Positions 36,489 to 44,725 of a stretch of 64,000 nt of DNA are shown one piece after another. The position numbers were made by a program, and so were the translations under genes. The notes beneath the pieces are model-generated. The model searched no databases. It was not told where the DNA came from and worked only from the letters and a program-made list of their open reading frames with translations. Numbering within the stretch: position 1 is the first letter of the stretch; every line of letters starts with the position of its first letter. This DNA comes from Brevibacillus_H sp041920465 (lineage in GTDB: Bacteria; Bacillota; Bacilli; Brevibacillales; Brevibacillaceae), in the NCBI GenBank assembly GCA_041920465.1, contig JBHGXW010000039.1, forward strand, positions 8,836-72,835. Direction: 5' to 3'.

Positions 36489-36490
36489 TC

Positions 36491-36931
36491 ATGGCTCAAG
36501 CCATCATATCGACAAACAAAATCAAGCTGAACGCCAGTGTGGCAACCAAGAAAGACGCGATCGAGCTGGCCGGGAAGCTACTTGTGGAAAACAATCACGT
36601 GACACCGGAATATATAGAAAAAATGCTGGAACGTGAAGAATTGTTGACAACCTATCTGGGAAATGGGGTAGCCATCCCCCATGGAACAAACGAATCGAAA
36701 CAATTGATTCAATCATCTGGTATCTCCATCGTGCAAGTCCCCAAAGGTGTTGATTTTGGAGACGGCAACACTGCTTATGTGATCATCGGGATTGCCGGTG
36801 TAGGCGATGAACATCTGGAGATCCTCTCTAAAATTGCGGTTGTATGTTCCGAGGAGGAAAACGTAAAAGAAATCGTTCAGGCGACCTCAGCCGAACAGAT
36901 CATCGACATCCTCGAAAAGGGGGAACAGTGA
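36491..36931 (+). CDS. mtlF: Mannitol-specific PTS enzyme IIA
   Basis: A 146-residue soluble phosphocarrier passing phosphate from HPr to the IIB domain of MtlA. The active histidine is H64 in NGVAIPHGTNESK. The fold signature TPEYIEKMLEREELLTTYLG precedes it. It starts 2 bases after the mtlR stop with GGAGGAG, and its own stop shares the A of the mtlD ATG (TGATG). Confidence 0.95.
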   Translation: MAQAIISTNKIKLNASVATKKDAIELAGKLLVENNHVTPEYIEKMLEREELLTTYLGNGVAIPHGTNESKQLIQSSGISIVQVPKGVDFGDGNTAYVIIGIAGVGDEHLEILSKIAVVCSEEENVKEIVQATSAEQIIDILEKGEQ

Positions 36932-38088
36932 TGCTGGCCATTCAATATGGAGCTGGGAATATCGGAAGAGGTTTCATCGGGCAACTGTTGCATCAAGCGG
37001 GATATGAGGTTTGCTTTATCGATGTCAATAAGGAAATCGTTGATGAGATCAACCGTAAAAAGGAATACACCATTTGCATGGCGGAAGAAGGCGAAAAGAC
37101 CGTTACGATTACAGGAGTCCGGGCCATTCATGGCCAAGATGTAGAGGCAGTGGCGAATGCCATTGCACAGGCGGACTTGGTGACGACAGCCGTAGGTCCC
37201 AATATTTTAAGGCACATTGCTCCTGTGATTGCGAAGGGGATTTCCAAGCGGTTCCAGAAAAACCAAAGCCCCCTGAATGTCATCGCATGCGAAAACATGA
37301 TTGGCGGGAGTACGCAATTGAAACTGCAAGTGTATGATTTGCTCTCTGATGGGGAGAAAGAATTTGCGGATCGTCTCGTCGGATTTCCCGATGCTGCGGT
37401 CGATCGAATCGTACCGTTGCAAAAACATGATGACAAGCTGATGGTGACGGTGGAACCGTATTATGAATGGGTCATCAATCAAGCACAAATCAAAGGTCCT
37501 ATTCCATCTATTGACGGTGTCACATTTGTAAACGATTTGACCCCTTATATCGAACGAAAACTGTTTACCGTAAATACGGGACATGCGTTGATTGCTTATC
37601 TCGCATATGTACGAGGAATAGATACCATTGATCAAGCGATGCGTGACGATTTTGTATATCGAGCGGCACGACAGGCATTGGGTGAATCGGGGGATATGCT
37701 TGTCGCCAAACACGGCTTTGATAAAAATGAGCATGACCACTACATCCAAAAAATCCTGAGCCGCTTTGAAAATCCCTATATTTCCGATGAAGTGACTCGT
37801 GTCGGGAGATCACCCCTAAGAAAGCTCTCACCTGATGACCGATTGGTGAGTCCTGCAAGACAAGCGCTGGAATACGGGATTCAACCGAATCATTTGGCAT
37901 TGGGGATCGCGGCCGCACTGCATTTTGATTATGCAGAAGATCAAGAAGCATGTGAATTGGCGGCCAGCATTCGCGAACATGGAATCGAAAGCACCATCAC
38001 CAAATATACAGGAATCTCCCAAAACACCCCATTGTTCCGAATGATCATGAGTCAAGTAAACGAATTGCAAACATTCAAAGCCGTTTAA
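36931..38088 (+). CDS. mtlD: Mannitol-1-phosphate 5-dehydrogenase
   Basis: A 385-residue NAD-dependent polyol dehydrogenase oxidising mannitol 1-phosphate to fructose 6-phosphate. The N-terminal Rossmann motif is IQYGAGNIGRGFIGQLLHQ, and the catalytic region contains VNTGHALIAYLAYVRG with the conserved Lys/His cluster (ERKLFTVNTGH). NAENMIGGS-like VIACENMIGGST is also present. ATG 36931 overlaps the mtlF stop by one base, which fixes the start; the longer in-frame extension lies inside mtlF. Two terminators follow. Confidence 0.95.
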   Translation: MLAIQYGAGNIGRGFIGQLLHQAGYEVCFIDVNKEIVDEINRKKEYTICMAEEGEKTVTITGVRAIHGQDVEAVANAIAQADLVTTAVGPNILRHIAPVIAKGISKRFQKNQSPLNVIACENMIGGSTQLKLQVYDLLSDGEKEFADRLVGFPDAAVDRIVPLQKHDDKLMVTVEPYYEWVINQAQIKGPIPSIDGVTFVNDLTPYIERKLFTVNTGHALIAYLAYVRGIDTIDQAMRDDFVYRAARQALGESGDMLVAKHGFDKNEHDHYIQKILSRFENPYISDEVTRVGRSPLRKLSPDDRLVSPARQALEYGIQPNHLALGIAAALHFDYAEDQEACELAASIREHGIESTITKYTGISQNTPLFRMIMSQVNELQTFKAV

Positions 38089-38096
38089 CATTCCGT

Positions 38097-38142
38097 AAGG
38101 GTTGCAATTGGACGTTATGGTTTGCCGATTGTAACCCTTTTT
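38097..38142 (+). terminator. Terminator 1 of the mtl operon
   Basis: Arms AAGGGTTGCAAT and ATTGTAACCCTT with one G-T pair and a 19-base loop, ending in TTTTT, directly after mtlD. Confidence 0.75.
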
Positions 38143-38164
38143 GGCATGGAAATTCCCATTCAAA

Positions 38165-38210
38165 GGCTCCTGCCCTTGGAACACCCAAGGGCAGGAGCCC
38201 TTTCATTTTT
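38165..38210 (+). terminator. Terminator 2 of the mtl operon
   Basis: Perfect 15-bp GC-rich stem GGCTCCTGCCCTTGG/CCAAGGGCAGGAGCC with a 5-base loop and a T-rich tail. The tandem terminators insulate the peptide cluster that follows. Confidence 0.92.
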
Positions 38211-38398
38211 GAAGGAGTAACCAATAGCGGATCATGTTTCATAAATTTATTAATATGTACCGATGGGAAATTTGTAGCATTTGACGGTTTCACCCGTTGG
38301 GCAGTTGTCTTTCTGATTATCTCCGTTCTGTTTTTCTGGTCAGTTCTTGGTTACGGTGGCGGAGTACCCTATTCATTTCATAAGCGGAGGTGGTAAAA
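38211..38398 (+). other. Leader region of the TOMM precursor gene; no firm gene
   Basis: A frame ending at 38396 would encode a hydrophobic stretch (RWAVVFLIISVLFFWSVLGY then GGGVPYSF) but has no ATG, GTG or TTG start in frame; see findings. TTGACG occurs at 38280, without a matching -10. GGAGGTGG at 38386 is the precursor's ribosome-binding site. Confidence 0.4.
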
Positions 38399-38680
38399 AT
38401 GGGTGATTTCAAAAAAGATCTCAAAAAGTTGAAAGTTGACGAGTTCAAGGCGGGCGAGATGACCCCTTGGGACAATCAAAGCCAGAACGATATTGTTCTG
38501 GTTCAACAACGCGGTGGTTTTTGCCGAGGCAATTGTTCTTGCAGATGTTCTTGCAGTTGTTCTTGCAGTTGTTTTTTCCGATGCAGCTGTTCTTGCAGTT
38601 GTTTTTTTCGATGCAGTTGTTCTTGCAGTTGTTTTTTCCGATGCAGTGGTTCTTGCCGATGCGGTTCCCGTTGTTTCTAG
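38399..38680 (+). CDS. TOMM precursor peptide, heterocycloanthracin-like, Cys-Ser alternating core
   Basis: A 93-residue ribosomal peptide precursor. The leader (about residues 1-40) is charged and matches the heterocycloanthracin/sonorensin pattern: DFKKDLKKLKVDEFKAGEM followed by WDNQSQ. It ends in QQRGG, a possible cleavage point. The core (42-93) has 20 cysteines and 14 serines in 52 residues, mostly as CSCSCSC blocks separated by FFR. Downstream cyclodehydratase and dehydrogenase genes would convert such Cys/Ser to thiazol(in)es and oxazol(in)es. ATG 38399 has GGAGGTGG 5-6 bases upstream. Published Bacillus relatives have Cys-Xaa-Xaa repeats; this Cys-Ser alternation is different. Activity is unknown, a bacteriocin being likely. 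Confidence 0.9.
   Translation: MGDFKKDLKKLKVDEFKAGEMTPWDNQSQNDIVLVQQRGGFCRGNCSCRCSCSCSCSCFFRCSCSCSCFFRCSCSCSCFFRCSGSCRCGSRCF
38573..38662 (+). repeat. Three 30-bp in-frame tandem repeats in the precursor core
   Basis: Units 38573-38602, 38603-38632 and 38633-38662 each encode FFRCSCSCSC (the last diverges to FFRCSGSCRC). Units 1 and 2 differ at only two bases, both silent. Such repeats can expand or contract in whole 10-residue modules. Confidence 0.95.
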
Positions 38681-38720
38681 TTTTCTAACAGAAACCGTGG
38701 CTGCTTGAGGAGAAGAGATT

Positions 38721-38764
38721 ACCCCTGCCTAGCCAAACAGTTGCGCTGGCAGGGGTTCTTTTTT
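38721..38764 (+). terminator. Terminator/attenuator between precursor and modification genes
   Basis: Stem ACCCCTGCC/GGCAGGGGT extended by AGC/GCT, followed by TTCTTTTTT. It lies 40 bases after the precursor stop and 95 before the next gene, so it probably lets most transcripts end after the precursor. Confidence 0.88.
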
Positions 38765-38859
38765 AAAAGACCAGGCATGCGGGACAAATAGCAGTACATA
38801 TGATTACGGTGTAAGTGTTGACGCAGATTTGAGAACTGCTCACGGTAAGGAGGAGTGAA

Positions 38860-40824
38860 ATGACAAATTTGAACCCTTCTATGCGTCTAAAAGTGAAAGG
38901 GGACACGTTTTTTCTCCCTGATCCAAACGGCGGCGTGTATTTTCGGAACAACGTAGGCTCTTTCCGTATGGAAGGCAACACGATCGATCAGTGGATTGAA
39001 AAACTGATACCGATGTTCAACGGGGAGTACACGTTGGAGGATTTGACAGATGGATTGCCGGACCAATACCGGGATCGGGTGTATGAAATCGCAGAGATGT
39101 TGTACCAAAACGGCTTTGTTCGGGATGTGAGCCAAGACCGTCCGCATCAATTGCCGGATGAGGTTCTCAAAAAGTATGCTGCTCAAATTGAATTTTTGGA
39201 CAGTTTCGGCGATTCGGGTGCATACCGTTTTCAGTCCTATCGTCAGGCCAAAGTGTTGGCGGTCGGTTCTGGTCCATTTTTTGTCTCGTTGGTTGCTGCG
39301 TTGTTCGAATCCGGTTTGTCGAAGTTCCACATGCTGATCACGGACTCGGTGCCGACCAATCGGCAGCGCTTGGTGGAACTGGCGGCACATGCCCGCAAAA
39401 CGGACCCTGAGGTAGCGGTAGAAGAGGTCACGATGGAGAAGGAGGGGGTGAGTTTTTGGCGGGAGGTTGTGCAGCCGTTTGATTCAATTTTGTATGTGTC
39501 GCAGGAAGGCGATGTCGAGGAACTGCGGGCTCTTCATGCGGCGTGCAGGGAAGAGAAGAAGGTGTTACTCCCCGCCATTTGTCTGCAGCAGGTGGGGTTG
39601 GCGGGTCCGCTGGTGCATCCGGACTCTGAGGCATGTTGGGAATCGGCATGGCGCCGCATACACCAATGTGCGCTTTGTAAAGACCCGCAGCAGCACACCT
39701 TCTCTTCCACAGCGGGAGCGTTGTTGGCGAATGTAATCGTGTTTGAATTGGTAAAAACGGTTACGGGAGTTACCATATCGGATCTGAAGAATAGATTTTT
39801 CCTGCTTGATCTGGAGACGTTGGAAGGAAACTGGCATTCGTTTATACCCCATCCGCTGGTGACCGGGCTTGCGGCAGCCGAATGGGTTCAAGATCTCGAT
39901 CTGTGCCTCGAGCGAAGTTCTGTCAACAGTAATTCAAACGGATTGCTTCCTTACTTCAGCCTGTTGACATCAGCGGAATCAGGAATTTTCCATGTTTGGG
40001 ATGAGGGGGACTTGAAGCAACTACCGTTGGCTCAGTGCCGCGTTCAGGCAGCCGACCCGCTGTCGGAGGGACCGGCTGAGCTGTTGCCGGACATTGTCTG
40101 TACTGGTCTGACGCATGAGGAGGCGCGTCGGGAAGCGGGGCTTTCTGGGATTGAAGCGTATGTGTCGAGAATGGTCGGTCTGCTCGTTTCGACGCTTCCC
40201 TCCCATCAGGAACTAGAGGTTGGTATGGTAGAACCGCAGGAATTTGTCGGCGTTGGAGCGGGGGAAACGGTTGCGGAAGGCGTTTGCCGCGGGTTGCAAA
40301 ATTGTTTGACCAAAGAGCTGGGCAAGCAGCAGATGGTTCAGAAACCTCCCGTCTTACGAGTACAGTTGGATGAGGTAGATGATGAACGTTGCCAATTTTA
40401 TTTGCAGGCATTGACCACGATGCAAGGAGCGCCGATGATCGGCTTGGGAGCTGAAGTGTCCGGCTTCCCTGTGGTTTGGGTCGGTACGAGCGGCCGCTGG
40501 TTTGGCAGTGTAGGCTTGAATGTGACAATGGCGTTGCGGAAGGCGTTGCAACAGGCGCTGCTGAAGGCACAAAACCATGCGGCGTGCCTCACGACGCAAG
40601 CGTTGGAGGTTTCGTCCGTGCTTCTGGAAGAAAAGGTGAAGCAAAGCCTTGTGATCCCCGCGTGTGAAGAGACGGCACAATCGGAGGTCTTGCAGTCCGC
40701 TTTGCAGGTCTTGAAACGGAACCGCAAGCGGCTTCTGGTCTTCGATCTCGCGCTGGAACCGTTTTTGAAAGAGGAACTGGCAGGAGTGTTTGGCGTGTTG
40801 ATGCGAGAGGAGGAATCCCGGTGA
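38860..40824 (+). CDS. Thiazole-containing bacteriocin maturation protein (ThiF-like)
   Basis: A 654-residue protein matching the length and position of the TIGR03693-type maturation factor found with heterocycloanthracin precursors. The N-terminal 100 residues (MRLKVKGDTFFLPDPNGGVY and FNGEYTLEDLTDGLP) resemble a peptide-recognition/RRE-like fold. A ThiF/E1-like nucleotide-binding region follows (AKVLAVGSGPFFVSLVAALF, about 128-147), with a CxxC in HQCALCKDP. The C-terminal half is less defined. In such systems an E1-like partner presents the leader peptide to the YcaO enzyme. AAGGAGG precedes ATG 38860; its stop overlaps the next gene's GTG. Visibly GC-richer than flanking DNA. Confidence 0.85.
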   Translation: MTNLNPSMRLKVKGDTFFLPDPNGGVYFRNNVGSFRMEGNTIDQWIEKLIPMFNGEYTLEDLTDGLPDQYRDRVYEIAEMLYQNGFVRDVSQDRPHQLPDEVLKKYAAQIEFLDSFGDSGAYRFQSYRQAKVLAVGSGPFFVSLVAALFESGLSKFHMLITDSVPTNRQRLVELAAHARKTDPEVAVEEVTMEKEGVSFWREVVQPFDSILYVSQEGDVEELRALHAACREEKKVLLPAICLQQVGLAGPLVHPDSEACWESAWRRIHQCALCKDPQQHTFSSTAGALLANVIVFELVKTVTGVTISDLKNRFFLLDLETLEGNWHSFIPHPLVTGLAAAEWVQDLDLCLERSSVNSNSNGLLPYFSLLTSAESGIFHVWDEGDLKQLPLAQCRVQAADPLSEGPAELLPDIVCTGLTHEEARREAGLSGIEAYVSRMVGLLVSTLPSHQELEVGMVEPQEFVGVGAGETVAEGVCRGLQNCLTKELGKQQMVQKPPVLRVQLDEVDDERCQFYLQALTTMQGAPMIGLGAEVSGFPVVWVGTSGRWFGSVGLNVTMALRKALQQALLKAQNHAACLTTQALEVSSVLLEEKVKQSLVIPACEETAQSEVLQSALQVLKRNRKRLLVFDLALEPFLKEELAGVFGVLMREEESR

Positions 40825-42764
40825 GCGCTGTCGTGCTGGTTGTCGGAGAAGGGCTGTTGGCGGACTTCGCGTGCGGAGAACTGTCCGCCCACTATCAGGT
40901 CGTTCGTCAGATCGATTTCAAGGCAGGAGTACCGGCTGAAACGGATTTGGTTTTGGTGTTGCACGATGCCTGGCATCCCTCCGTTCATCAGGAGGCGGAA
41001 GAAGTGTTGCAGCCAATCGGCATCCCTTGGCTACGCGGCTTTGTTTCATTTGGCGAGGGAGTGGTCGGGCCGCTGGTTCGTCCGGGTACGCCCGGGTGCT
41101 CCCAGTGCGCGGACACGCGACGTCTTATGGCGGGACGCGACCGCAAGGAGATGTGGGAGCTGCAACAGAGGCTGGCGGAGCACGGAGGAATGCCGCGTGA
41201 CACATGGGCTTCGCGCACGGGACTTTTGCAGGTGTCTTACCTGATCGTAGCGGAGGCTCAAAGGGTATTGCAAGGCAGCCATGCCCAATCGGAAGGACGG
41301 GTGTTTTTGATCAACCTGAAAACGCTGAAGAACTCACGTCACTTCTTTCTGCCTGATCCGCTGTGTCGGGTTTGTGGTCGATTGCCCGACGATTCTTCGA
41401 CAGCGGCCCGAATTACGCTGCAACCGAGTCCGAAGATCAGCGCTGACAGTTATCGCTGCCGTTCGATGAATGACCTAAAAGAAGTTCTGGTCAAAGACTA
41501 TCTGGATTACCGGACTGGCTTTTTGAACGGGAAAATGCGTGACCTCGTGTCACCGTTTGCCGATGTGAGTGTGAATCTGCCGTTGTTCACGGAAGACGAG
41601 GCAACAGCGGGTCGGACTCATTCCTATGCGGAAAGTGAGTTGACAGCCATTTTGGAAGGCTTGGAGCGGTACTGCGGTCTGGCACCCCGTGGCAAACGGA
41701 CAGTGATCCACGACAGTTTCCGCAATCTGGAAGACCAAGCACTCGATCCCGTCAAGGTAGGGTTGCACACGAAAGAACAGTATGCGCTGCCTGGCTTTCC
41801 GTTTAAACCGTTTGATCCTGACCGCCCAATCGATTGGGTATGGGGCTATTCGTTTTTGCAAGAGCGTCCGATTCTGGTTCCGGAGTTGCTTGCCTACTAC
41901 AGCTTGGGCTGCGGGCAAGGCTTTGTCCAAGAAACTTCAAATGGATGCGCGTTAGGCGCAAGTTTGGAGGAGGCCATTTTCTACGGCATTTTGGAAGTGG
42001 TGGAGCGCGACTCGTTCCTGTTGACTTGGTACGCGCAACTGCCTATCCCGCGCCTTGATCCTAATTCCGCTAACGACCAAGAAATGCGGTTGATGGTTGA
42101 ACGTTTGCAGGCGGTAGCGGGATATGATGTGTATTTGTTTAATTCGACGATGGAGCACGGGATTCCAAGCGTTTGGTCGATCGCGAAAAGCAGGAAACAA
42201 AAGGGAGTGAATCTCATCTGTGCGGCGGGAGCTCATCCGGACCCGATACGGGCAGCGAAAAGCTCGATTCATGAGTTGGCCGGCATGCTGCTGACGCTTG
42301 ACGAGAAATTTGAGGCGAACCGAGAGAAGTATGTGCGAATGCTCCGCGATCCGTCACAGGTACGGCACATGGAGGACCATTCCATGCTGTACAGTTTGCC
42401 GCAAGCGGAAGAGCGTCTGCAATTTTTGCTTGAAGAAACTCGTCCATTGCGGACGTTTGACGAGGAATTCAAACAGAAGGCGTGGCATGTGGATCTGACC
42501 GATGATTTGAAGGACATTCTCCAGGTGTTCCATCGATTGAAACTTGATGTGATCGTGGTGGACCAGACGACACCGGAGACCATGCGGAACGGACTGTATT
42601 GCGTGAAAGTGCTGATTCCAGGGATGCTTCCGATGTCGTTTGGACATCATTTTACCCGCTTGACAGGGCTGGAGAGGGTGCTCCGGGTACCAATGGAACT
42701 AGGGTATGCGAAGCTACCGCTGACGCCTGAACAGCTTAATCCACATCCGCATCCGTTTCCATAA
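40821..42764 (+). CDS. Fused ThiF/YcaO cyclodehydratase (TOMM C-D protein)
   Basis: A 647-residue fusion. The N-terminal ThiF-like C domain (about 1-210) has a zinc tetrathiolate built from PGCSQCAD and CRVCGR, and binds the precursor leader. The C-terminal YcaO domain (about 225-647) carries the ATP-binding motifs SELTAILEGLERYCG and GASLEEAIFYGILEVVERD, and ends in PHPHPFP, the Pro-rich tail needed for cyclodehydration. YcaO uses ATP to phosphorylate the backbone amide, forming thiazoline/oxazoline rings on Cys/Ser/Thr. GTG 40821 overlaps the preceding TGA, so both are made together. Family identification is strong; substrate is the adjacent precursor by inference. Confidence 0.93.
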   Translation: MSAVVLVVGEGLLADFACGELSAHYQVVRQIDFKAGVPAETDLVLVLHDAWHPSVHQEAEEVLQPIGIPWLRGFVSFGEGVVGPLVRPGTPGCSQCADTRRLMAGRDRKEMWELQQRLAEHGGMPRDTWASRTGLLQVSYLIVAEAQRVLQGSHAQSEGRVFLINLKTLKNSRHFFLPDPLCRVCGRLPDDSSTAARITLQPSPKISADSYRCRSMNDLKEVLVKDYLDYRTGFLNGKMRDLVSPFADVSVNLPLFTEDEATAGRTHSYAESELTAILEGLERYCGLAPRGKRTVIHDSFRNLEDQALDPVKVGLHTKEQYALPGFPFKPFDPDRPIDWVWGYSFLQERPILVPELLAYYSLGCGQGFVQETSNGCALGASLEEAIFYGILEVVERDSFLLTWYAQLPIPRLDPNSANDQEMRLMVERLQAVAGYDVYLFNSTMEHGIPSVWSIAKSRKQKGVNLICAAGAHPDPIRAAKSSIHELAGMLLTLDEKFEANREKYVRMLRDPSQVRHMEDHSMLYSLPQAEERLQFLLEETRPLRTFDEEFKQKAWHVDLTDDLKDILQVFHRLKLDVIVVDQTTPETMRNGLYCVKVLIPGMLPMSFGHHFTRLTGLERVLRVPMELGYAKLPLTPEQLNPHPHPFP

Positions 42765-42786
42765 GCCGTGACTAGGAGGGAGAAGG

Positions 42787-44367
42787 ATGAGTCTGGAGGC
42801 ATTTCTGCATGATCTGCATTTCGACACTGACAAGGTCAGACCGCTGGATTTGGAGGTGGATTGGGAAGACGCGCCGCTTGCGTATAAGCTCTACCGTGGA
42901 TTGCCTGTAGTTCCGTTTTCCCCCGAAGTACCGCTGACGCTTGAAGGACGGGAAGCGCCTGTGAAACCCGACCTTCGCGAAATCGGTCATTTCCTCTGGT
43001 ACGTATTTGGGCTTACTCAATACTGCCAGTCTGTCTTTGCCTTGGGTTCAACGGAACAAGCGGCGGGCGCCATGCAATCGTACCGGCGGTTTGTTCCCTC
43101 CGGCGGGGCGTTGTATCCAAACGAATTATACATGTATCTGAAAATGGAGGATTTTCCTGCCGGGGTGTATCATTATGATGTGGCACACCACCGCTTGGTG
43201 TTGTTGCGCGAAGGCAATTTCGATTCATATCTTGCCCGGGCTCTTGGCAATCGCTGTGACGTGTCGGCTTGTTTTGGTACTGTTTTTGTGTCGACAATGT
43301 TTTGGAAAAATTTCTTTAAATACAATAACTTGGCCTACCGCCTGCAAGGGCTGGATGCTGGAGTGCTCATCGGGCAGTTGCTGGAAGTGGCGAAACGGTT
43401 TGGCTTCGCATCAGGAGTGTATTTCCAGTTTCTCGATCGGGCCGTCAACCATCTGCTCGGGCTATCCGAACAGGAAGAGAGTGTTTATGCGGTAATTCCA
43501 TTGTCGGTGGAGCCTGCGATCACTTGGTTTGCTAACGAAAATGAAGGAGATGGAATTGTCTCCGCCACTGAATTGTGCCGGGAGTTGACAGCGGTTCAGC
43601 ATAATCACTACGTTCGGTCGCGGAGGGTCATGGAGTATCCGATGCTGATCAAAATGAACGAAGCGTCCCTGCTGGAATCATTGCGATCGTTTCGGCAGAT
43701 CGGAGAAGAAGAGAACGTTGACTGTGAGGGTCAGGCAGTGGCTCTGCCCCACGTGAAGCGGTTGTCGTATGATCTGGCATCGGTCTGCCGAAAGCGGTAT
43801 TCACCGGAGATGGGTTTCGTTTTGGGCAAGGTAAGCCAACCGCAACTGGCCGCTCTGTTGCATGAGGTGACGGCTTCCTTCTCTTATCGAAATGATTTGG
43901 ATGGAGCACATAAGAAGCCCGAGCCACGTGTCTCATTGTATGGCTGTTTGTATAGCGTTGAAGGCATTCCGGATGGTGCTTACCATTATGACAGCGCTGC
44001 TCATGCGTTACGGCCGGTACGTCCCGGAGATCATCGGTTCTGGCTGCAACAGGGAATGACACTGGACAATGTAAATCTGTTCCAAGTACCGCTCTGCTTA
44101 CACGTGGCAGGGGACAAGGATCACCTCAAAACGGCACTGGGGTACAGAGGTTATCGCATCCAACAAATGGAAGCAGGTATGCTTGTGCAGCGTTTACTGT
44201 TGGCGGCGACCGCCATCGGGATGGGGGGGCATCCTCTCCTCGGATTTGATGCGAACTGCTGTGATGAGATCTACAAGATGGCTCCGCAAGGAAAAACCAG
44301 CCTGATCCAAATCCCGGTCGGTCCATATCGTCATCGCCCCCGGTTGGAGGGATGTTTGCATGGCTAG
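42787..44367 (+). CDS. SagB-type dehydrogenase, two-domain
   Basis: A 526-residue FMN-dependent azoline dehydrogenase that would oxidise thiazolines and oxazolines to aromatic thiazoles and oxazoles. It contains two nitroreductase-like halves: residues about 60-260 with RRFVPSGGALYPNELYMYL and GVYHYDVAHHRL, and about 320-526 with SLYGCLYSVEGIPDGAYHYD and GIQQMEAGML-like YRIQQMEAGMLVQRLLLAAT. RxPSGGALYP is the SagB signature. ATG 42787 has GGGAGAAGG upstream, 22 bases after the cyclodehydratase stop. This completes the modification set; no exporter or immunity gene follows. Confidence 0.92.
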   Translation: MSLEAFLHDLHFDTDKVRPLDLEVDWEDAPLAYKLYRGLPVVPFSPEVPLTLEGREAPVKPDLREIGHFLWYVFGLTQYCQSVFALGSTEQAAGAMQSYRRFVPSGGALYPNELYMYLKMEDFPAGVYHYDVAHHRLVLLREGNFDSYLARALGNRCDVSACFGTVFVSTMFWKNFFKYNNLAYRLQGLDAGVLIGQLLEVAKRFGFASGVYFQFLDRAVNHLLGLSEQEESVYAVIPLSVEPAITWFANENEGDGIVSATELCRELTAVQHNHYVRSRRVMEYPMLIKMNEASLLESLRSFRQIGEEENVDCEGQAVALPHVKRLSYDLASVCRKRYSPEMGFVLGKVSQPQLAALLHEVTASFSYRNDLDGAHKKPEPRVSLYGCLYSVEGIPDGAYHYDSAAHALRPVRPGDHRFWLQQGMTLDNVNLFQVPLCLHVAGDKDHLKTALGYRGYRIQQMEAGMLVQRLLLAATAIGMGGHPLLGFDANCCDEIYKMAPQGKTSLIQIPVGPYRHRPRLEGCLHG

Positions 44368-44505
44368 TGAAGGCAAGAGTGCAATTTGGGATTATACAAC
44401 CGATTTTGACAATTTACGATGACCATACGATCCTTGGTGTTAAAACAGTAGCACCAATTCGTCTGTAGTTAGCAGAGGAAGTAGCAACCTTCCTGTTACA
44501 CCACA

Positions 44506-44537
44506 AGGCGCCATGGCTAAGCTAAGGCGCTTTTTTC
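44506..44537 (+). terminator. Terminator of the TOMM operon
   Basis: GGCGCC and GGCGC arms with an inner TGGC/GCTA helix, followed by six T's, 140 bases after the dehydrogenase stop. The rest of 44368-44505 shows no gene. Confidence 0.8.
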
Positions 44538-44573
44538 ACGTTGTCGGAAAGTAAGTAGAAAAAAAGAAGTCAT

Positions 44574-44606
44574 GCGAGCCGGAAGCCCTGGCTCGCTTGT
44601 TTTCTA
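44574..44606 (+). terminator. Second terminator hairpin
   Basis: GCGAGC..and GGCTCGC arms with a short loop and a TTGTTTT tail lie just before the next promoter and insulate it. Coordinates are good to a base or two. Confidence 0.65.
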
Positions 44607-44622
44607 AAGGATGAAAAAACGA

Positions 44623-44682
44623 TTGACAGCATGGATGGTGAAAAATTATATTAATGTATACAAATTAATTATTGTATACAAT
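44623..44682 (+). promoter_or_regulatory. GntR-controlled promoter with two operators
   Basis: TTGACA (44623-44628), 18-base spacer, TATATT (44647-44652). Two copies of the palindrome TGTATACA (44655-44662 and 44673-44680, the second within ATTGTATACAAT) follow, centres 18 bp apart, covering the start of transcription. The same motif is at the promoter of the GntR gene at 46745, so that regulator should repress both. Confidence 0.8.
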
Positions 44683-44704
44683 GATACGAAGGGGAAGTAA
44701 CGCG

Positions 44705-44725
44705 ATGGTTGGTGCAATCCTGTGA
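44705..44725 (+). CDS. Six-codon upstream ORF coupled to the monooxygenase start
   Basis: ATG 44705 has the good ribosome-binding site GAAGGGGAAG, but its frame ends after six codons at TGA 44723-44725, which overlaps the GTG 44722 start of the next gene (GTGA). The monooxygenase GTG has no strong site of its own, so it may depend on termination-reinitiation after this short ORF. Confidence 0.4.
   Translation: MVGAIL

Noticed and set aside
38500..38680. Repeat array as a CRISPR or satellite
   Set aside because: The repeats have no spacers, are in frame with a coding gene and encode a clear peptide pattern.
38467..38708. Two other plus-strand frames through the precursor (Leu/Phe-rich and Val/Ala-rich)
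   Set aside because: They are shifted readings of the tandem repeat; only the Cys-Ser frame has the ribosome-binding site and a family-like leader.
39428..40570. Long minus-strand frames inside the TOMM maturation genes
   Set aside because: They arise from the GC-rich codon use of the plus-strand genes and have no ribosome-binding sites or family motifs.
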